64,000 nucleotides of DNA from Bradyrhizobium sp. (GCF_016219575.1 NZ_JACRMG010000009.1:124001-188000); one strand, 5' to 3'. Counted from the first letter of the stretch, positions 50,065 to 59,238 are shown. Notes: generated by a model from the sequence alone, not told the origin. Numbers and translations: made by a program.

Positions 50065-51072
50065 TCAGTTGGAGGGCGCGAGGAAGCCGGCTTCCTTCAT
50101 CAGCACCTGGTGCCGCTTCTCCTCGGTTTCGACCCATTTGGCATAGTCGTCCCCGGTCATGAAGGTGGTGTTGAACGCGCCGCTCTTCATGAACTCCTGC
50201 CAGTCGGGTGTGGCGCGCACCTTGTTGAAGAGGTCGATGTAATAGGCGACCTGGTCCTTGGTGGCCTTCGGCGCCATGAAGATGCCGCGCAGCATCAGGT
50301 ATTCCATGTCGAGGCCCTGCGACTTGCAGGTCGGAATGTCCTTCCACGCCTTGCCGTCGGCGATCGGCTCGTCATAGGCCATCGGCTTGCCGTCGAACAC
50401 GCAAAGCGGGCGAAGCTTGCCGCCGCGCCATTGCGCGATCGCCTCGATCGGATTGTTGACGGTGGAGTCGACGTGGTTGCCGACCAGCTGGACCGCCACT
50501 TCACCGCCGCCCTTGTAGGGAATGTAGGTGAACTTGGCGCCGCTGGCCTTTTCGATGCCCACGGTGATGATCTGGTCTTCCTGCTTCGATCCGGTGCCGC
50601 CCATCTTCATGGAGCCGGGGGAGGCCTGCTTCAGCGCGTCGACGTAGTCCTTGACGTTCTTGTACGGCTTTTCGGCGTTGACCCAGAGCACGAATTCGTC
50701 GAGGGCGAGCATCGCGACCGGCGTGAGATCCTTCCAGTTGAAGGGGATGCCCGTCGCCAGCGGCGTGGTGAACAGGTTCGACAGCGTGATGATGATCTTG
50801 TGCGGATTGTTCTGCGACGCCTTGACGTCGAGGAAGCCTTCGCCGCCGGCGCCGCCGGACTTGTTGATCACCACCAGCGGCTGCTTCATCAGGTTGTGCT
50901 TGGTGACGATGCCCTGGATGGTGCGGGCCATCTGATCGGCGCCGCCGCCGGTGCCCGCGGGCACGATGAACTCAACCGGCCGAACCGGTTCCCAGGCTGC
51001 CGAGGCTGCGATGCTGCTCGCGCCCAATGCGGCCGCAGCCGAGAACGCGATGGATAAGATCGAACGATACAT
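50065..51072 (-). CDS. tctC: TTT periplasmic solute-binding protein TctC
   Basis: The 335-residue protein has a signal peptide cut near residue 26 (SIAASAAWEP). The Bug/TctC fold starts with RPVEFIVPAGTGGGADQMAR and contains GTGSKQEDQIIT and YIPYKGGGEVAVQLVGNHVD. These proteins bind carboxylates such as citrate and other dicarboxylates. It leads the leftward operon tctC-tctB-tctA. A GntR-type operator lies 316-332 nt upstream. Confidence 0.93.
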   Translation of the reverse strand: MYRSILSIAFSAAAALGASSIAASAAWEPVRPVEFIVPAGTGGGADQMARTIQGIVTKHNLMKQPLVVINKSGGAGGEGFLDVKASQNNPHKIIITLSNLFTTPLATGIPFNWKDLTPVAMLALDEFVLWVNAEKPYKNVKDYVDALKQASPGSMKMGGTGSKQEDQIITVGIEKASGAKFTYIPYKGGGEVAVQLVGNHVDSTVNNPIEAIAQWRGGKLRPLCVFDGKPMAYDEPIADGKAWKDIPTCKSQGLDMEYLMLRGIFMAPKATKDQVAYYIDLFNKVRATPDWQEFMKSGAFNTTFMTGDDYAKWVETEEKRHQVLMKEAGFLAPSN

Positions 51073-51483
51073 GGTGCTCTCTCCCGTCTGATTTTGCTTC
51101 GCCGGTCTTTGCCGGCTTTACCAACCACTGAACCTAACTTTCGCGCGAATTGCAGCCTCTCGTCTCCCGGAGATTGCCATCCGACATCGCGACGGAGCCG
51201 CGAAGGGGAATTGTAGGGAAGCCGGGCGAGCGCGGCATCCGCGTCTTTGGGATAATCGGGGAACCGGCGCAATATGGAACTCGCCCGTCGGCTGGGCCAT
51301 CCATCGCGCACCCGGTGCTGCTGGTGAACTGCACCTTCCATCCCCCGCCACGTTCCGGACCATCCCGGCGCATTTCTAGGACGAGTTTGGTATGCGAAAT
51401 GCCAGCAAGCAATCCATAGATCGCGCCATTCTGTCGCTACGGCTAATTTGTCGCAGCCCCCCTTGGGTGGGAATTGCGGGCGC
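51073..51483. other. Gene-free stretch upstream of tctC
   Basis: About 410 nt separate tctC from the terminator of the small-protein gene. It holds the GntR-type site at 51388-51404. Short open frames on both strands lack a ribosome site and protein-like composition. If the operator marks the promoter, the tctC transcript has a leader of about 300 nt. Confidence 0.6.
51388..51404 (-). promoter_or_regulatory. GntR operator upstream of the tctCBA operon
   Basis: TGGTATGCGAAATGCCA has arms TGGTAT/ATGCCA around a 5-nt spacer, 316-332 nt before tctC. It is the most distant site from its gene among the six. Confidence 0.55.
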
Positions 51484-51512
51484 AAAAAAAGAGGCCCCGG
51501 AAAACCGGGGCC
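51484..51512 (-). terminator. Terminator after the 45-residue gene
   Basis: Leftward, GGCCCCGG and CCGGGGCC form a perfect 8-bp stem with a TTTT loop, followed by TCTTTTTTT. It isolates the small gene from tctCBA. Confidence 0.9.
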
Positions 51513-51584
51513 GTCAAGTCTTGGGAGGAAACTCTGGCGCCCGCGACACGGAATGCGCCGGCACCGGAAAGCTGGGATAAATGC

Positions 51585-51722
51585 CTAGAGACCGAAGCGG
51601 GGAAGGTCGCCGTTGCGCAGCGAAATGCGGGCGGAGCCCATCAGCGCGCGATCGATCGCGGCAAGCAGACGGGCGAAGAGCGGGGTGTTGGGCGCGAACC
51701 CGATAGCGGCAGTCTTGGCCAT
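51585..51722 (-). CDS. Small protein of the oxalate regulon (45 aa)
   Basis: ATG 51722 follows the purine-rich AGGAAAGGGA. The product runs MAKTAAIGFAPNTPLFARLL and ends RNGDLPRFGL; it is basic and amphipathic in the middle (residues 13-33). The gene has its own GntR operator 59-75 nt upstream and its own terminator. I have an impression that similar short proteins with an RNGDLPRFGL-like tail occur in rhizobia, but I know no function. A role as a small regulator or a membrane-active peptide is open. Confidence 0.76.
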   Translation of the reverse strand: MAKTAAIGFAPNTPLFARLLAAIDRALMGSARISLRNGDLPRFGL

Positions 51723-51780
51723 GATAGTTCCCTTTCCTGGAGTACGGCCCGGAGGCCGTCTCTTTGAACAGGAACAATTT

Positions 51781-51797
51781 ATGTATACCAAATACCA
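51781..51797 (-). promoter_or_regulatory. GntR operator upstream of the 45-residue gene
   Basis: ATGTATACCAAATACCA shares its last 13 bases (ATACCAAATACCA context) with the two GntR/ligase sites; the left arm is degenerate. It stands 59-75 nt before ATG 51722. Confidence 0.6.
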
Positions 51798-51910
51798 GAG
51801 GCAACAGACTTGTTTGCATAGCAGCATTTTGTCTTTTGCAATGCAATATCGAGGGCAGCGGTATTGTCCTATCTGGGTTCCCGACCAGTCCGTTAGGCGC
51901 GCCGGAACGA

Positions 51911-51936
51911 AAAAGGCCGCCGGTTTGGCGGCCTTT
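51911..51936 (-). terminator. Terminator after frc
   Basis: GGCCGCC and GGCGGCC pair around a 5-nt loop, flanked by AAAA and TTT, so it can act in both directions. It is 30 nt after the frc stop. Confidence 0.85.
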
Positions 51937-51965
51937 CGTACGGTGCATGGGGTTGTTTTCGCGGT

Positions 51966-53243
51966 TTACTCGGCGGCCTGCTTGCGCGGCGGGTCGAGCG
52001 CGCCGGAATCGTGGATTTCGGCGACCTGGTGATCGCTGAAGCCGAGCACCTGGCGCAGTATCTCGTCGGTGTGCTCGCCGAGCAGCGGGGAGCGGGTGAC
52101 ATCGCTCGGTGAGTCCGACAGCTTGATCGGATTGCCGACCGAGATGTACTTGCCGCGGGTGGGGTGGTCGACCTCGACCACGGTGCCGGTGGCGCGCAGC
52201 GACTCGTCCTCGATGATCTCCTTCATCGAAAGGATCGGGCCGCAGGGGATGTCGTCCTTGTTGAGGATTTCCATCGCCTCGAACTTGGTCTTGGTCATCG
52301 TCCACTGCTCGATGCGGCCGAAGATTTCGTTCAGCCGCGACAGCCGCGCAGGCGGCTTGGCGTAGTCGGGATGGGTCTTCCAGCCGGGCTCGCCGATCAC
52401 GTCGCAGATCTTCTCCCACACCGGCGCCTGGGTGATGAAATAGAGGTAAGCGTTGGGATCGGTCTCCCAGCCCTTGCACTTGAGGATGCGGCCGGGCTGG
52501 CCGCCGCCGGAATCATTGCCTGCGCGCGGCACGGCATCGCCGAACGGGATGCCTTCGCCGAACTGGCTGTATTCCTTCAGCGGGCCGTGGGCGAGGCGCT
52601 GCTGGTCGCGCAGCTTGACACGGGCGAGATTGAGCACGCCGTCCTGCATCGCGGCGGTGACCTTCTGTCCCCTGCCGGTCATGGTGCGCTGGTACAGCGC
52701 GGTGACGATACCGAGCGCCAGATGCAAGCCGGTGCCGCTGTCGCCGATCTGCGCGCCGGTGACGAGCGGCAGGCCGTCGCGGAAGCCGGTGGTGGAGGCG
52801 GCGCCGCCGGTGCACTGGGCGACGTTCTCGTAGACCTTGCAGTCCTCGTACGGGCCCGGACCGAAGCCCTTGATCGAGGCCACGATCATCTTCGGGTTGA
52901 TGCTCTGGATCTTCTCCCAGGGAAAGCCCATGCGATCGAGCACGCCGGGGCCGAAATTCTCGACCAGCACGTCGCAGCTCTTGATCAGGGCGGTCAGCAC
53001 TTCCTTGCCCTTGGGGTTCTTGGTGTCGAGGGTGATGGAGCGCTTGTTGTGGTTCAGCATGGTGAAATACAGGCTGTCCACGTTGGGGATGTCCTGCAGC
53101 TGGCCGCGCGTGATGTCGCCGACGCCGGGGCGCTCGACCTTGATCACGTCGGCGCCGAACCAGGCGAGCAGCTGTGTGCAGGTCGGACCCGACTGGACGT
53201 GGGTGAAATCGAGAATACGAACGCCCGTAAGCGCCTTGGTCAT
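51966..53243 (-). CDS. frc: Formyl-CoA:oxalate CoA-transferase
   Basis: The 425-residue class III CoA-transferase matches the length of Oxalobacter FRC (428). The start [20 protein letters not shown] is family-typical. The catalytic Asp is Asp168 ([12 protein letters not shown]), and a glycine loop (SGGGQPG) near residue 260 closes over the active site. It moves CoA from formyl-CoA to oxalate, giving oxalyl-CoA for Oxc. It follows oxc by 63 nt in the GntR-oxc-frc operon and ends before a terminator. Confidence 0.94.
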   Translation of the reverse strand: MTKALTGVRILDFTHVQSGPTCTQLLAWFGADVIKVERPGVGDITRGQLQDIPNVDSLYFTMLNHNKRSITLDTKNPKGKEVLTALIKSCDVLVENFGPGVLDRMGFPWEKIQSINPKMIVASIKGFGPGPYEDCKVYENVAQCTGGAASTTGFRDGLPLVTGAQIGDSGTGLHLALGIVTALYQRTMTGRGQKVTAAMQDGVLNLARVKLRDQQRLAHGPLKEYSQFGEGIPFGDAVPRAGNDSGGGQPGRILKCKGWETDPNAYLYFITQAPVWEKICDVIGEPGWKTHPDYAKPPARLSRLNEIFGRIEQWTMTKTKFEAMEILNKDDIPCGPILSMKEIIEDESLRATGTVVEVDHPTRGKYISVGNPIKLSDSPSDVTRSPLLGEHTDEILRQVLGFSDHQVAEIHDSGALDPPRKQAAE

Positions 53244-53306
53244 AATCTTTGCTCCGTAACTCTGTCTGCCCCTGCAGCCGCAGGGAATACCGGGGTTGAG
53301 GGGGAC

Positions 53307-55037
53307 TTACTTCTTCTTCAGAACGCTTTGCGGATTGAGGTTGCCGATGCGGCCGCTTTCCGAGCCTGCCGCCGGATCGATCACCGCGTTGATCAGCGTC
53401 GGCTTGCCGGAATCCATCGCCGCATTGACGGCGCGCTTCAATTCGTCCGGGGAAGTGGCGTTGACGCCGACGCCGCCGAAGGCTTCCATCATCTTGTCGT
53501 AGCGCGCGCCCTTGACGAACACGGTCGTCGCGGGATCGGAATTGGCGTTGTTGACGTCGGTGCCGCGGTAGATGCCGTCATTGTTGAAGATGACGACGCA
53601 GACCGGGAGGTTGTAGCGGCAGATGGTCTCGATCTCCATGCCGGAGAAGCCGAAGGCGCTGTCGCCCTCGACCGCGAGCACCGGGTGGCCGGTCTCGAGC
53701 GCAGCTGCAATCGCCTGGCCCATGCCGATGCCCATCACGCCCCAGGTGCCGACGTCCAGCCGCTTGCGCGGCTTGTACATGTCGATGACGCCGCGGGCGA
53801 GGTCGAGCGTGTTGGCGCCTTCGTTGACGAGGATGGCGTCGGGGCGCTCCTTGATGACGTTCTTCAGCACGCCGAGCGCGCCATGATAATCCATCGGCGA
53901 CTTGTTGTTCATCAGCTTCGGCGCCATCTTGGCGACGTTCTCCTCGCGCTTCGACTGCACCGCCCTGGTCCAGTCGGCGGGCGGGGCGGTCCAGCCGCTT
54001 CCCATCGCCTGCACGAATGCGGAGACGCAGGAGCCGATATCGCCCACGACAGGCGCGACGATCTCGACGTTTGAGTCCATTTCCTTCGGCTCGATGTCGA
54101 CCTGGATGAACTTCTTCGGCGCTTCGCCCCAGGTCTTGCCCTTGCCGTGCGACAGCAGCCAGTTGAGCCGCGCGCCGATCAGCATCACGACGTCGGAGTC
54201 CTTCAGCACCGTGGAGCGGGCAGCGCCGGCGCATTGCGGATGGGTGTCGGGCAGCAGACCCTTGGCCATGCTCATGGGCAGGAAGGGCACGCCGCTCTTC
54301 TCGACGAAGTTCTTGATTTCCTCGTCGGCCTGCGCATAGGCCGCGCCTTTGCCGAGGATGATGAGCGGGCGTTTTGCGCTCTTGAGCACGTCGAGCGCGC
54401 GCTTGACGGAGGCGGGGGACGGGATCTGCGCAGGAGCAGCGTCAATCACCTTTACCAGCGAGTTCCGTCCGGCGTCGGCATTCATCACCTGTCCGAACAG
54501 CTTTGCCGGCAGGTCGAGATAGACGCCGCCCGGACGGCCCGAGACCGCGGCGCGGATCGCGCGCGCCAGCCCGATGCCGATGTCCTGGGCGTGCAGCACG
54601 CGATAGGCGGCCTTGCACAGGGGCTTGGCGATCGCGAGTTGGTCCATCTCTTCATAGTCGCCCTGCTGCAGATCGACGATCTCCCGCTCCGACGAGCCCG
54701 AGACCAGGATCATCGGGTAACAGTTGGTGGTGGCGTGGGCGAGCGCGGTGAGGCCGTTGAGAAAACCCGGTGCCGAAACGGTAAGGCACACGCCCGGCTT
54801 CTTGGTGAGGAAGCCGGCGATGCCCGCGGCATAGCCGGCGTTCTGCTCGTGACGGAAGGAAATCACGCGAATGCCGGCAGCCTGCGCCATGCGGCCCAAA
54901 TCCGTGATCGGGATACCCGGCACATTATAGATGGTGTTGATGCCGTTGAGCTTGAGCGCGTCGATGACGAGATGGAAGCCGTCGGTCAGCTCTTGCTCGG
55001 TGCCCGGTGCCTCGGACTTGACTGCGGTATTCAGCAT
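53307..55037 (-). CDS. oxc: Oxalyl-CoA decarboxylase
   Basis: The 576-residue ThDP enzyme matches Oxalobacter OXC (568) in length and motifs. It has [20 protein letters not shown], the activating Glu in [12 protein letters not shown], and a ThDP/Mg motif ([19 protein letters not shown] ... NNDG). It splits oxalyl-CoA into formyl-CoA and CO2. ATG 55037 is 57 nt after the GntR stop. With frc it forms the standard two-enzyme oxalate degradation cycle. Confidence 0.95.
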   Translation of the reverse strand: MLNTAVKSEAPGTEQELTDGFHLVIDALKLNGINTIYNVPGIPITDLGRMAQAAGIRVISFRHEQNAGYAAGIAGFLTKKPGVCLTVSAPGFLNGLTALAHATTNCYPMILVSGSSEREIVDLQQGDYEEMDQLAIAKPLCKAAYRVLHAQDIGIGLARAIRAAVSGRPGGVYLDLPAKLFGQVMNADAGRNSLVKVIDAAPAQIPSPASVKRALDVLKSAKRPLIILGKGAAYAQADEEIKNFVEKSGVPFLPMSMAKGLLPDTHPQCAGAARSTVLKDSDVVMLIGARLNWLLSHGKGKTWGEAPKKFIQVDIEPKEMDSNVEIVAPVVGDIGSCVSAFVQAMGSGWTAPPADWTRAVQSKREENVAKMAPKLMNNKSPMDYHGALGVLKNVIKERPDAILVNEGANTLDLARGVIDMYKPRKRLDVGTWGVMGIGMGQAIAAALETGHPVLAVEGDSAFGFSGMEIETICRYNLPVCVVIFNNDGIYRGTDVNNANSDPATTVFVKGARYDKMMEAFGGVGVNATSPDELKRAVNAAMDSGKPTLINAVIDPAAGSESGRIGNLNPQSVLKKK

Positions 55038-55094
55038 GGGCGTCGTCTCCCTGATCGTTGGTTCGGACGAGTGGCTCGTCTCTTCGGTGAATGG

Positions 55095-55829
55095 TTACGT
55101 AAAGAGTTCCTGGCCGTGCGTCTCGACATAGGCAGCAAGACCCAGCGTGTGGTCGCGCGCGCGCTTTTCGGCGAGTTCTGTGTCGCGCGCTTCCAGCGCT
55201 TCGATGATCGCGAGGTGCTCGGGCAGGGAGGTCGCGGTACGATCCCTGCGCCCGATGGTGAGCTGGCGATAGCCGCGCACGTGCAGGAGAATGTCGTTGG
55301 TCATGTCGATCAGCGTCGGCGATTCCGACAGCGAGATCAGCGCCTGGTGGAAGGCTATGTTGGCGCGCGAATATTCCTCGACGTGATCCTGAGGCAGCCG
55401 GTCCTTCAGATTGAAATCCTTGAAGAAGTCACGCAGCGCCGTGATGTCGCGCTTGCGGGCGGTGGTGGTGATCAGCCGCGCCGCCATGCTCTCCAGCGCC
55501 GCCCAGGCGCGGATCATGTCGACGATTTCGGTCTTGGTGCGGCGGACCACGATGATGCCACGGCGCGGCACGGTCTTCACGAAGCCGTCCTGCTCGAGCA
55601 TCGCGATCGCTTCGCGAATCGGCGTGCGGCTGACGCCGAGTCGCTCCGACAGCGCGCGCTCGTCCAGCATGACCGGTTCCGGCGTGGAATAGATGTCCAT
55701 CTTGAGAATGGCTTCCTTCAACGCCTCATAGGCCTTGTTCTTGAAACTGGTCTCTGGCGCAATCCGAACGATCGCTATGTCTGCATCAGCCATGGTTGGC
55801 GGCGCCTTGGTTGCTTTGTTCTGGGGCAC
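55095..55829 (-). CDS. GntR-family regulator, FCD subfamily, probable oxalate regulator
   Basis: The 244-residue protein has an N-terminal winged helix (LDERALSERLGVSRTPIREAIAMLEQDGFVKTVPRRGIIV) and an all-helical FCD effector domain with the metal-binding His/Asp pattern (NIAFHQAL, HVRGYRQL, PEHLAIIEAL). The start is GTG with AGGAGG 9 nt upstream. It heads the operon with oxc and frc. Two identical 17-bp operators lie between it and the divergent ligase gene, suggesting autoregulation. The effector is probably oxalate or a CoA derivative (inference). Confidence 0.93.
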   Translation of the reverse strand: MPQNKATKAPPTMADADIAIVRIAPETSFKNKAYEALKEAILKMDIYSTPEPVMLDERALSERLGVSRTPIREAIAMLEQDGFVKTVPRRGIIVVRRTKTEIVDMIRAWAALESMAARLITTTARKRDITALRDFFKDFNLKDRLPQDHVEEYSRANIAFHQALISLSESPTLIDMTNDILLHVRGYRQLTIGRRDRTATSLPEHLAIIEALEARDTELAEKRARDHTLGLAAYVETHGQELFT

Positions 55830-55885
55830 GACTCGTCTCCTCCTGGGGGAGAGGTCTTTTACCAGAAGAAATGTAGGAAGGTTTT

Positions 55886-55902
55886 TGGCATACCAAATAC
55901 CA
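55886..55902 (-). promoter_or_regulatory. GntR operator upstream of its own gene
   Basis: TGGCATACCAAATACCA, with arms TGGCAT/ATACCA, stands 57-73 nt before GTG 55829. An identical 17-mer lies at 55967. Confidence 0.75.
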
Positions 55903-55966
55903 GTGTGTCAAGTTGCCTCTGTTTTCCGCGAAATGGCACGCTAAGCTGACTTGACAAGTTTCCTTC

Positions 55967-55983
55967 TGGCATACCAAATACCA
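55967..55983 (+). promoter_or_regulatory. GntR operator upstream of the acyl-CoA ligase gene
   Basis: The sequence TGGCATACCAAATACCA is identical to the site at 55886. It stands 31-47 nt before ATG 56014 and 82-98 nt before ATG 56065. Confidence 0.75.
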
Positions 55984-56064
55984 TAAAATAGCCCGAGCCA
56001 AGAGGAAGCCCAGATGTCACATGCCAAGGAAGCCACCGCCAGAGTGCTCCAGGAGGACCCCCCG

Positions 56065-58191
56065 ATGTCCAACAAAGATGCCGTCCGCAAAGTGCTTGAT
56101 GCGGTTAAAGCCGAGAAACGCACCAGCCTGACTGCGCCTGAGGGCAAGCTGGTTTGCGATGCCTACGGCATCCCGGTTCCGAAGGAGGGCGTGGCAAAGT
56201 CGGCGGCGGAAGCCGGCAAGCTGGCCGGCGGCATGGGTTTCCCGGTCGTGATGAAGATCGTCTCGCCGGACATCCTCCACAAGACCGAGGCCGGCGGCGT
56301 GGTGGTCGGCGTGAAGACTGCCGAGGACGCCCAGAAGACCTACGACACCATCTTGGCCAATGCGAAGAAGTACAAGGCCGACGCCAAAATCGAGGGCGTC
56401 CAGGTGCAGCAGATGCTGGCCGGCGGCACCGAAGTCATCGTCGGCTCCATCACCGACGGCTCGTTCGGCAAGCTGGTCGCCTTTGGGCTCGGCGGCGTGC
56501 TGGTCGAAGTGCTGAAGGACATCACCTTCCGCCTTGCGCCAGCCACCAAGGCAGACGCGCTGTCGATGCTCGACGGCATCCAGGCCCATGACATGCTCAA
56601 GGGCGTCCGCGGCGGCGATCCGGTGAATCGCGACGCGCTTGCCGACGTCATCGTCAAGGTCTCGCAACTCGTCAGCGATTTCCCCGAGATCGTCGAGCTC
56701 GACCTCAACCCGGTATTTGCCACCAAGAAGGACGCGATTGCCGCCGACGTGCGCATCGTCGTCGACTTCGACTACAAGCCGCGCCCGGCGCCGCGTCCGA
56801 CCGAAGAAATCGTGACGGCCATGAAGCGCATCATGCAGCCGAAGGCCGTCGCCGTGATCGGCGCGTCCGCCGAGGACGGCAAGATCGGCAACTCCGTGAT
56901 GAAGAACCTGATCAACGGCGGCTACAAGGGCGAGATCTACCCGATCCATCCGAAGGCTGCCGACATCCTGGGCTACAAGGCCTACAAGAGCGTCAAGGAC
57001 GTGCCCGGTGTGATCGACACCGCGGTGTTTGCCATCCCCGCGAAGTTCGTCGCGGGTGCCCTGGTGGAATGCGGCGAGAAGAAAATTCCCGGCGCGGTCC
57101 TGATTCCGTCGGGCTTCGCCGAAGCCGGCGCCCCCGAATTGCAGGCCGAGATCGTTGAGGTCGGCAAGAAGTACAATGTTCGCCTGATGGGCCCGAACAT
57201 CTACGGCTTCTATTATACATGGTCGAATCTCTGCGCCACGTTTTGCACCGCCTATGACGTCAAGGGCCATGCGGCGCTGTCGTCGCAGTCGGGCGGCATC
57301 GGCATGGCAATCATCGGCTTCTCGCGTTCGGCCAAGATGGGCGTCTCCGCCATCGTCGGCCTTGGCAACAAGTCCGACATCGACGAGGACGATCTGCTCG
57401 CCTTCTTCGAGCAGGATCCCAACACCAACCTGATCGCGCAGCACTGCGAAGATCTCAAGGACGGCCGAGCCTTTGCGGAGGCTGCCAAACGCGTCGCCAA
57501 GAAGAAGCCGGTAATCGTGCTGAAGGCAGGCCGCACCTCGGCCGGTGCAAAGGCCGCGTCCTCGCATACCGGCGCGCTTGCCGGCAACGACAAGATCTAC
57601 GAGGACGTGTTCAAGCAGTCCGGCGTGATCCGCGCCCGCTCACTCCGGCAATTGCTGGAGTTCGCGCGCGGCGTGCCGGTGCTGCCGACGCCGAAGGGCG
57701 AGAACGTGCTGATCATCACCGGCGCCGGCGGCTCGGGCGTGCTGCTGTCGGACTCCTGCGTGGACAACGGCCTGTCGCTGATGTCGATGCCGCCGGATCT
57801 CGATGCGGCGTTCCGCAAGTTCATCCCTCCGTTCGGCGCGGCCGGCAATCCCGTCGACATCACCGGCGGCGAACCGCCGATCACCTATGTCAACACCGTG
57901 AAGCTCGGCCTGTCCGACGATCGCATCCATTCGCTGATCCTCGGCTACTGGCACACCATCGTCACCCCGCCGATGGTGTTCGCCCGCAACATGGTCGAGG
58001 TGAAGAAGGAGATGGAAGCCAAGGGCTTCGTGAAGCCGATCGTGGCTTCGCTGGCCGGCGACGTCGAGGTCGAGGAAGCCGCCGAATATCTCTACCAGAA
58101 CGGCATCCCGGCCTACGCCTATTCGACCGAACTGCCGGTCGAGGTGCTCGGTGCCAAGTACAAGTGGGCGCGCGGCGCGGGCCTGCTGTGA
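56065..58191 (+). CDS. ADP-forming acyl-CoA ligase, permuted domain order
   Basis: The 708-residue protein begins with the ATP-grasp beta module (CDAYGIPVPKEG, FPVVMKIVSPDILHKTEAGGV; residues 15-245). The CoA-binding domain (KAVAVIGASAEDGKIGNSV) and the ligase-CoA domain follow, with the phospho-His loop SSHTGALAG. Many ADP-forming acetyl-CoA synthetases have the alpha module first, so the order is swapped. It should make an acyl-CoA from acid, CoA and ATP, with formate, oxalate or glyoxylate-related acids as candidates. ATG 56065 has AGGAGG with 8-nt spacing; ATG 56014 with AGAGGA, adding 17 residues, is possible. Confidence 0.9.
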   Translation: MSNKDAVRKVLDAVKAEKRTSLTAPEGKLVCDAYGIPVPKEGVAKSAAEAGKLAGGMGFPVVMKIVSPDILHKTEAGGVVVGVKTAEDAQKTYDTILANAKKYKADAKIEGVQVQQMLAGGTEVIVGSITDGSFGKLVAFGLGGVLVEVLKDITFRLAPATKADALSMLDGIQAHDMLKGVRGGDPVNRDALADVIVKVSQLVSDFPEIVELDLNPVFATKKDAIAADVRIVVDFDYKPRPAPRPTEEIVTAMKRIMQPKAVAVIGASAEDGKIGNSVMKNLINGGYKGEIYPIHPKAADILGYKAYKSVKDVPGVIDTAVFAIPAKFVAGALVECGEKKIPGAVLIPSGFAEAGAPELQAEIVEVGKKYNVRLMGPNIYGFYYTWSNLCATFCTAYDVKGHAALSSQSGGIGMAIIGFSRSAKMGVSAIVGLGNKSDIDEDDLLAFFEQDPNTNLIAQHCEDLKDGRAFAEAAKRVAKKKPVIVLKAGRTSAGAKAASSHTGALAGNDKIYEDVFKQSGVIRARSLRQLLEFARGVPVLPTPKGENVLIITGAGGSGVLLSDSCVDNGLSLMSMPPDLDAAFRKFIPPFGAAGNPVDITGGEPPITYVNTVKLGLSDDRIHSLILGYWHTIVTPPMVFARNMVEVKKEMEAKGFVKPIVASLAGDVEVEEAAEYLYQNGIPAYAYSTELPVEVLGAKYKWARGAGLL

Positions 58192-58201
58192 CGCGACTAC
58201 A

Positions 58202-58393
58202 CCTCGCCCCGTTTGCGGGGAGAGGCATAGGCCGCCTCCGGCGGCCGTTCTTCAAGAATGCCGAAGCGAAGCTCGGCTATGTCGCATCGGAGATGCGATC
58301 CGGGTGAGGGGGCTCTCCGCGCACTCACGTCTGTCGAATTTGTGGAGACGGCCCCTCACCCCGACCCTCTCCCCGTAAGGAACGGGGAGAGGG
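58202..58393. repeat. Interspersed 190-bp repeat with nested hairpins
   Basis: The element begins with a hairpin (CCTCGCCCCG / CGGGGAGAGG). It continues with GGCCGCC/GGCGGCC and a long-range GTGAGGGG/CCCCTCAC pair, and ends with a perfect 11-bp hairpin (CCCTCTCCCCG / CGGGGAGAGGG, 58365-58393). I recognise the pattern as a repeat common between genes in Bradyrhizobium and Rhodopseudomonas. It carries no gene. Confidence 0.75.
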
Positions 58394-58407
58394 AGAAGGG
58401 GAGAGAC

Positions 58408-59238
58408 GTGATCCGACGCAAGGCGACCAGCGCGAAAGAGACGGACGAGCCTGACGTCAGGGATGGCGGCGTCCAGTCGGTCGATCGTGCGCTCTCGATT
58501 CTCGAGACGCTGGCCGAGGACGATGAGGGTTATCGCCTGAGCGACCTTGCGGTGCGCACGGGCCTGTCTACCTCGACGGCACACCGCCTGCTGGCGACGC
58601 TGGAGAAGCGCCGCTTTGTGCAGTTCGACCGCAGCGAATCGAAATGGCACATCGGCGCGCACAGCTTTTCGGTCGGTGCTACCTTTGCCCGCCGGCGCAA
58701 TTTTGCGGCGCAGGCGCTGCCGTATCTGCGCAAGCTGCGCGACCAGACCCGTGAGACCGCCAATCTCGCCGTGGTCGACGACGAATCCATCATCGTGCTG
58801 ATCCGCGCCGAAAGCCGCGAGATCATGCGCTCGCTGACCAAAGTAGGGGGCAGGGTGGCGATGGTCGCCTCCGGCGTCGGCAAGGCAGTGCTTGCGACCT
58901 ATGCCGACGCAGACGTCAACGCCATCATCCGGCATCACGGCATGCCGCGGCTGACGGAAAAATCAATCGTTCGGCCTTCCGACCTGTTCCGCGAGCTCGA
59001 GAATGTCCGCAAGCAGGGCTACGCGGTCGATGACGAGGAAGCCTGCATGGGCCTGCGCTGCATTGCCGCCGTGGTCTACAGCGATTGCAGCGAGCCGCTG
59101 GCGGCGATTTCGGTCTCCGGCATGACCAGTCGGGTTACCGACGGCCGGCTGCCGTTGCTCGGGCGCCTCGTGCGCGACGTCGCCACTGAGCTGACGCTGG
59201 CGCTGGGTGGCGTATTGCCGGCGACAAAGACCGCCTAA
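58408..59238 (+). CDS. IclR-family transcriptional regulator
   Basis: From GTG 58408 the protein has 276 residues. The winged helix (SVDRALSILETLAEDDEGYRL, SDLAVRTGLSTSTAHRLLATLEK) and the IclR effector domain (SGVGKAVLATY, GYAVDDEEACMGLRCIAAVVY) are clear. Upstream in-frame codons translate the repeat, so a start at 58258 is rejected. Its GGGGAG ribosome site is at the edge of the repeat. Targets may be the ligase gene upstream or the SMP-30 gene downstream. Confidence 0.9.
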   Translation: MIRRKATSAKETDEPDVRDGGVQSVDRALSILETLAEDDEGYRLSDLAVRTGLSTSTAHRLLATLEKRRFVQFDRSESKWHIGAHSFSVGATFARRRNFAAQALPYLRKLRDQTRETANLAVVDDESIIVLIRAESREIMRSLTKVGGRVAMVASGVGKAVLATYADADVNAIIRHHGMPRLTEKSIVRPSDLFRELENVRKQGYAVDDEEACMGLRCIAAVVYSDCSEPLAAISVSGMTSRVTDGRLPLLGRLVRDVATELTLALGGVLPATKTA

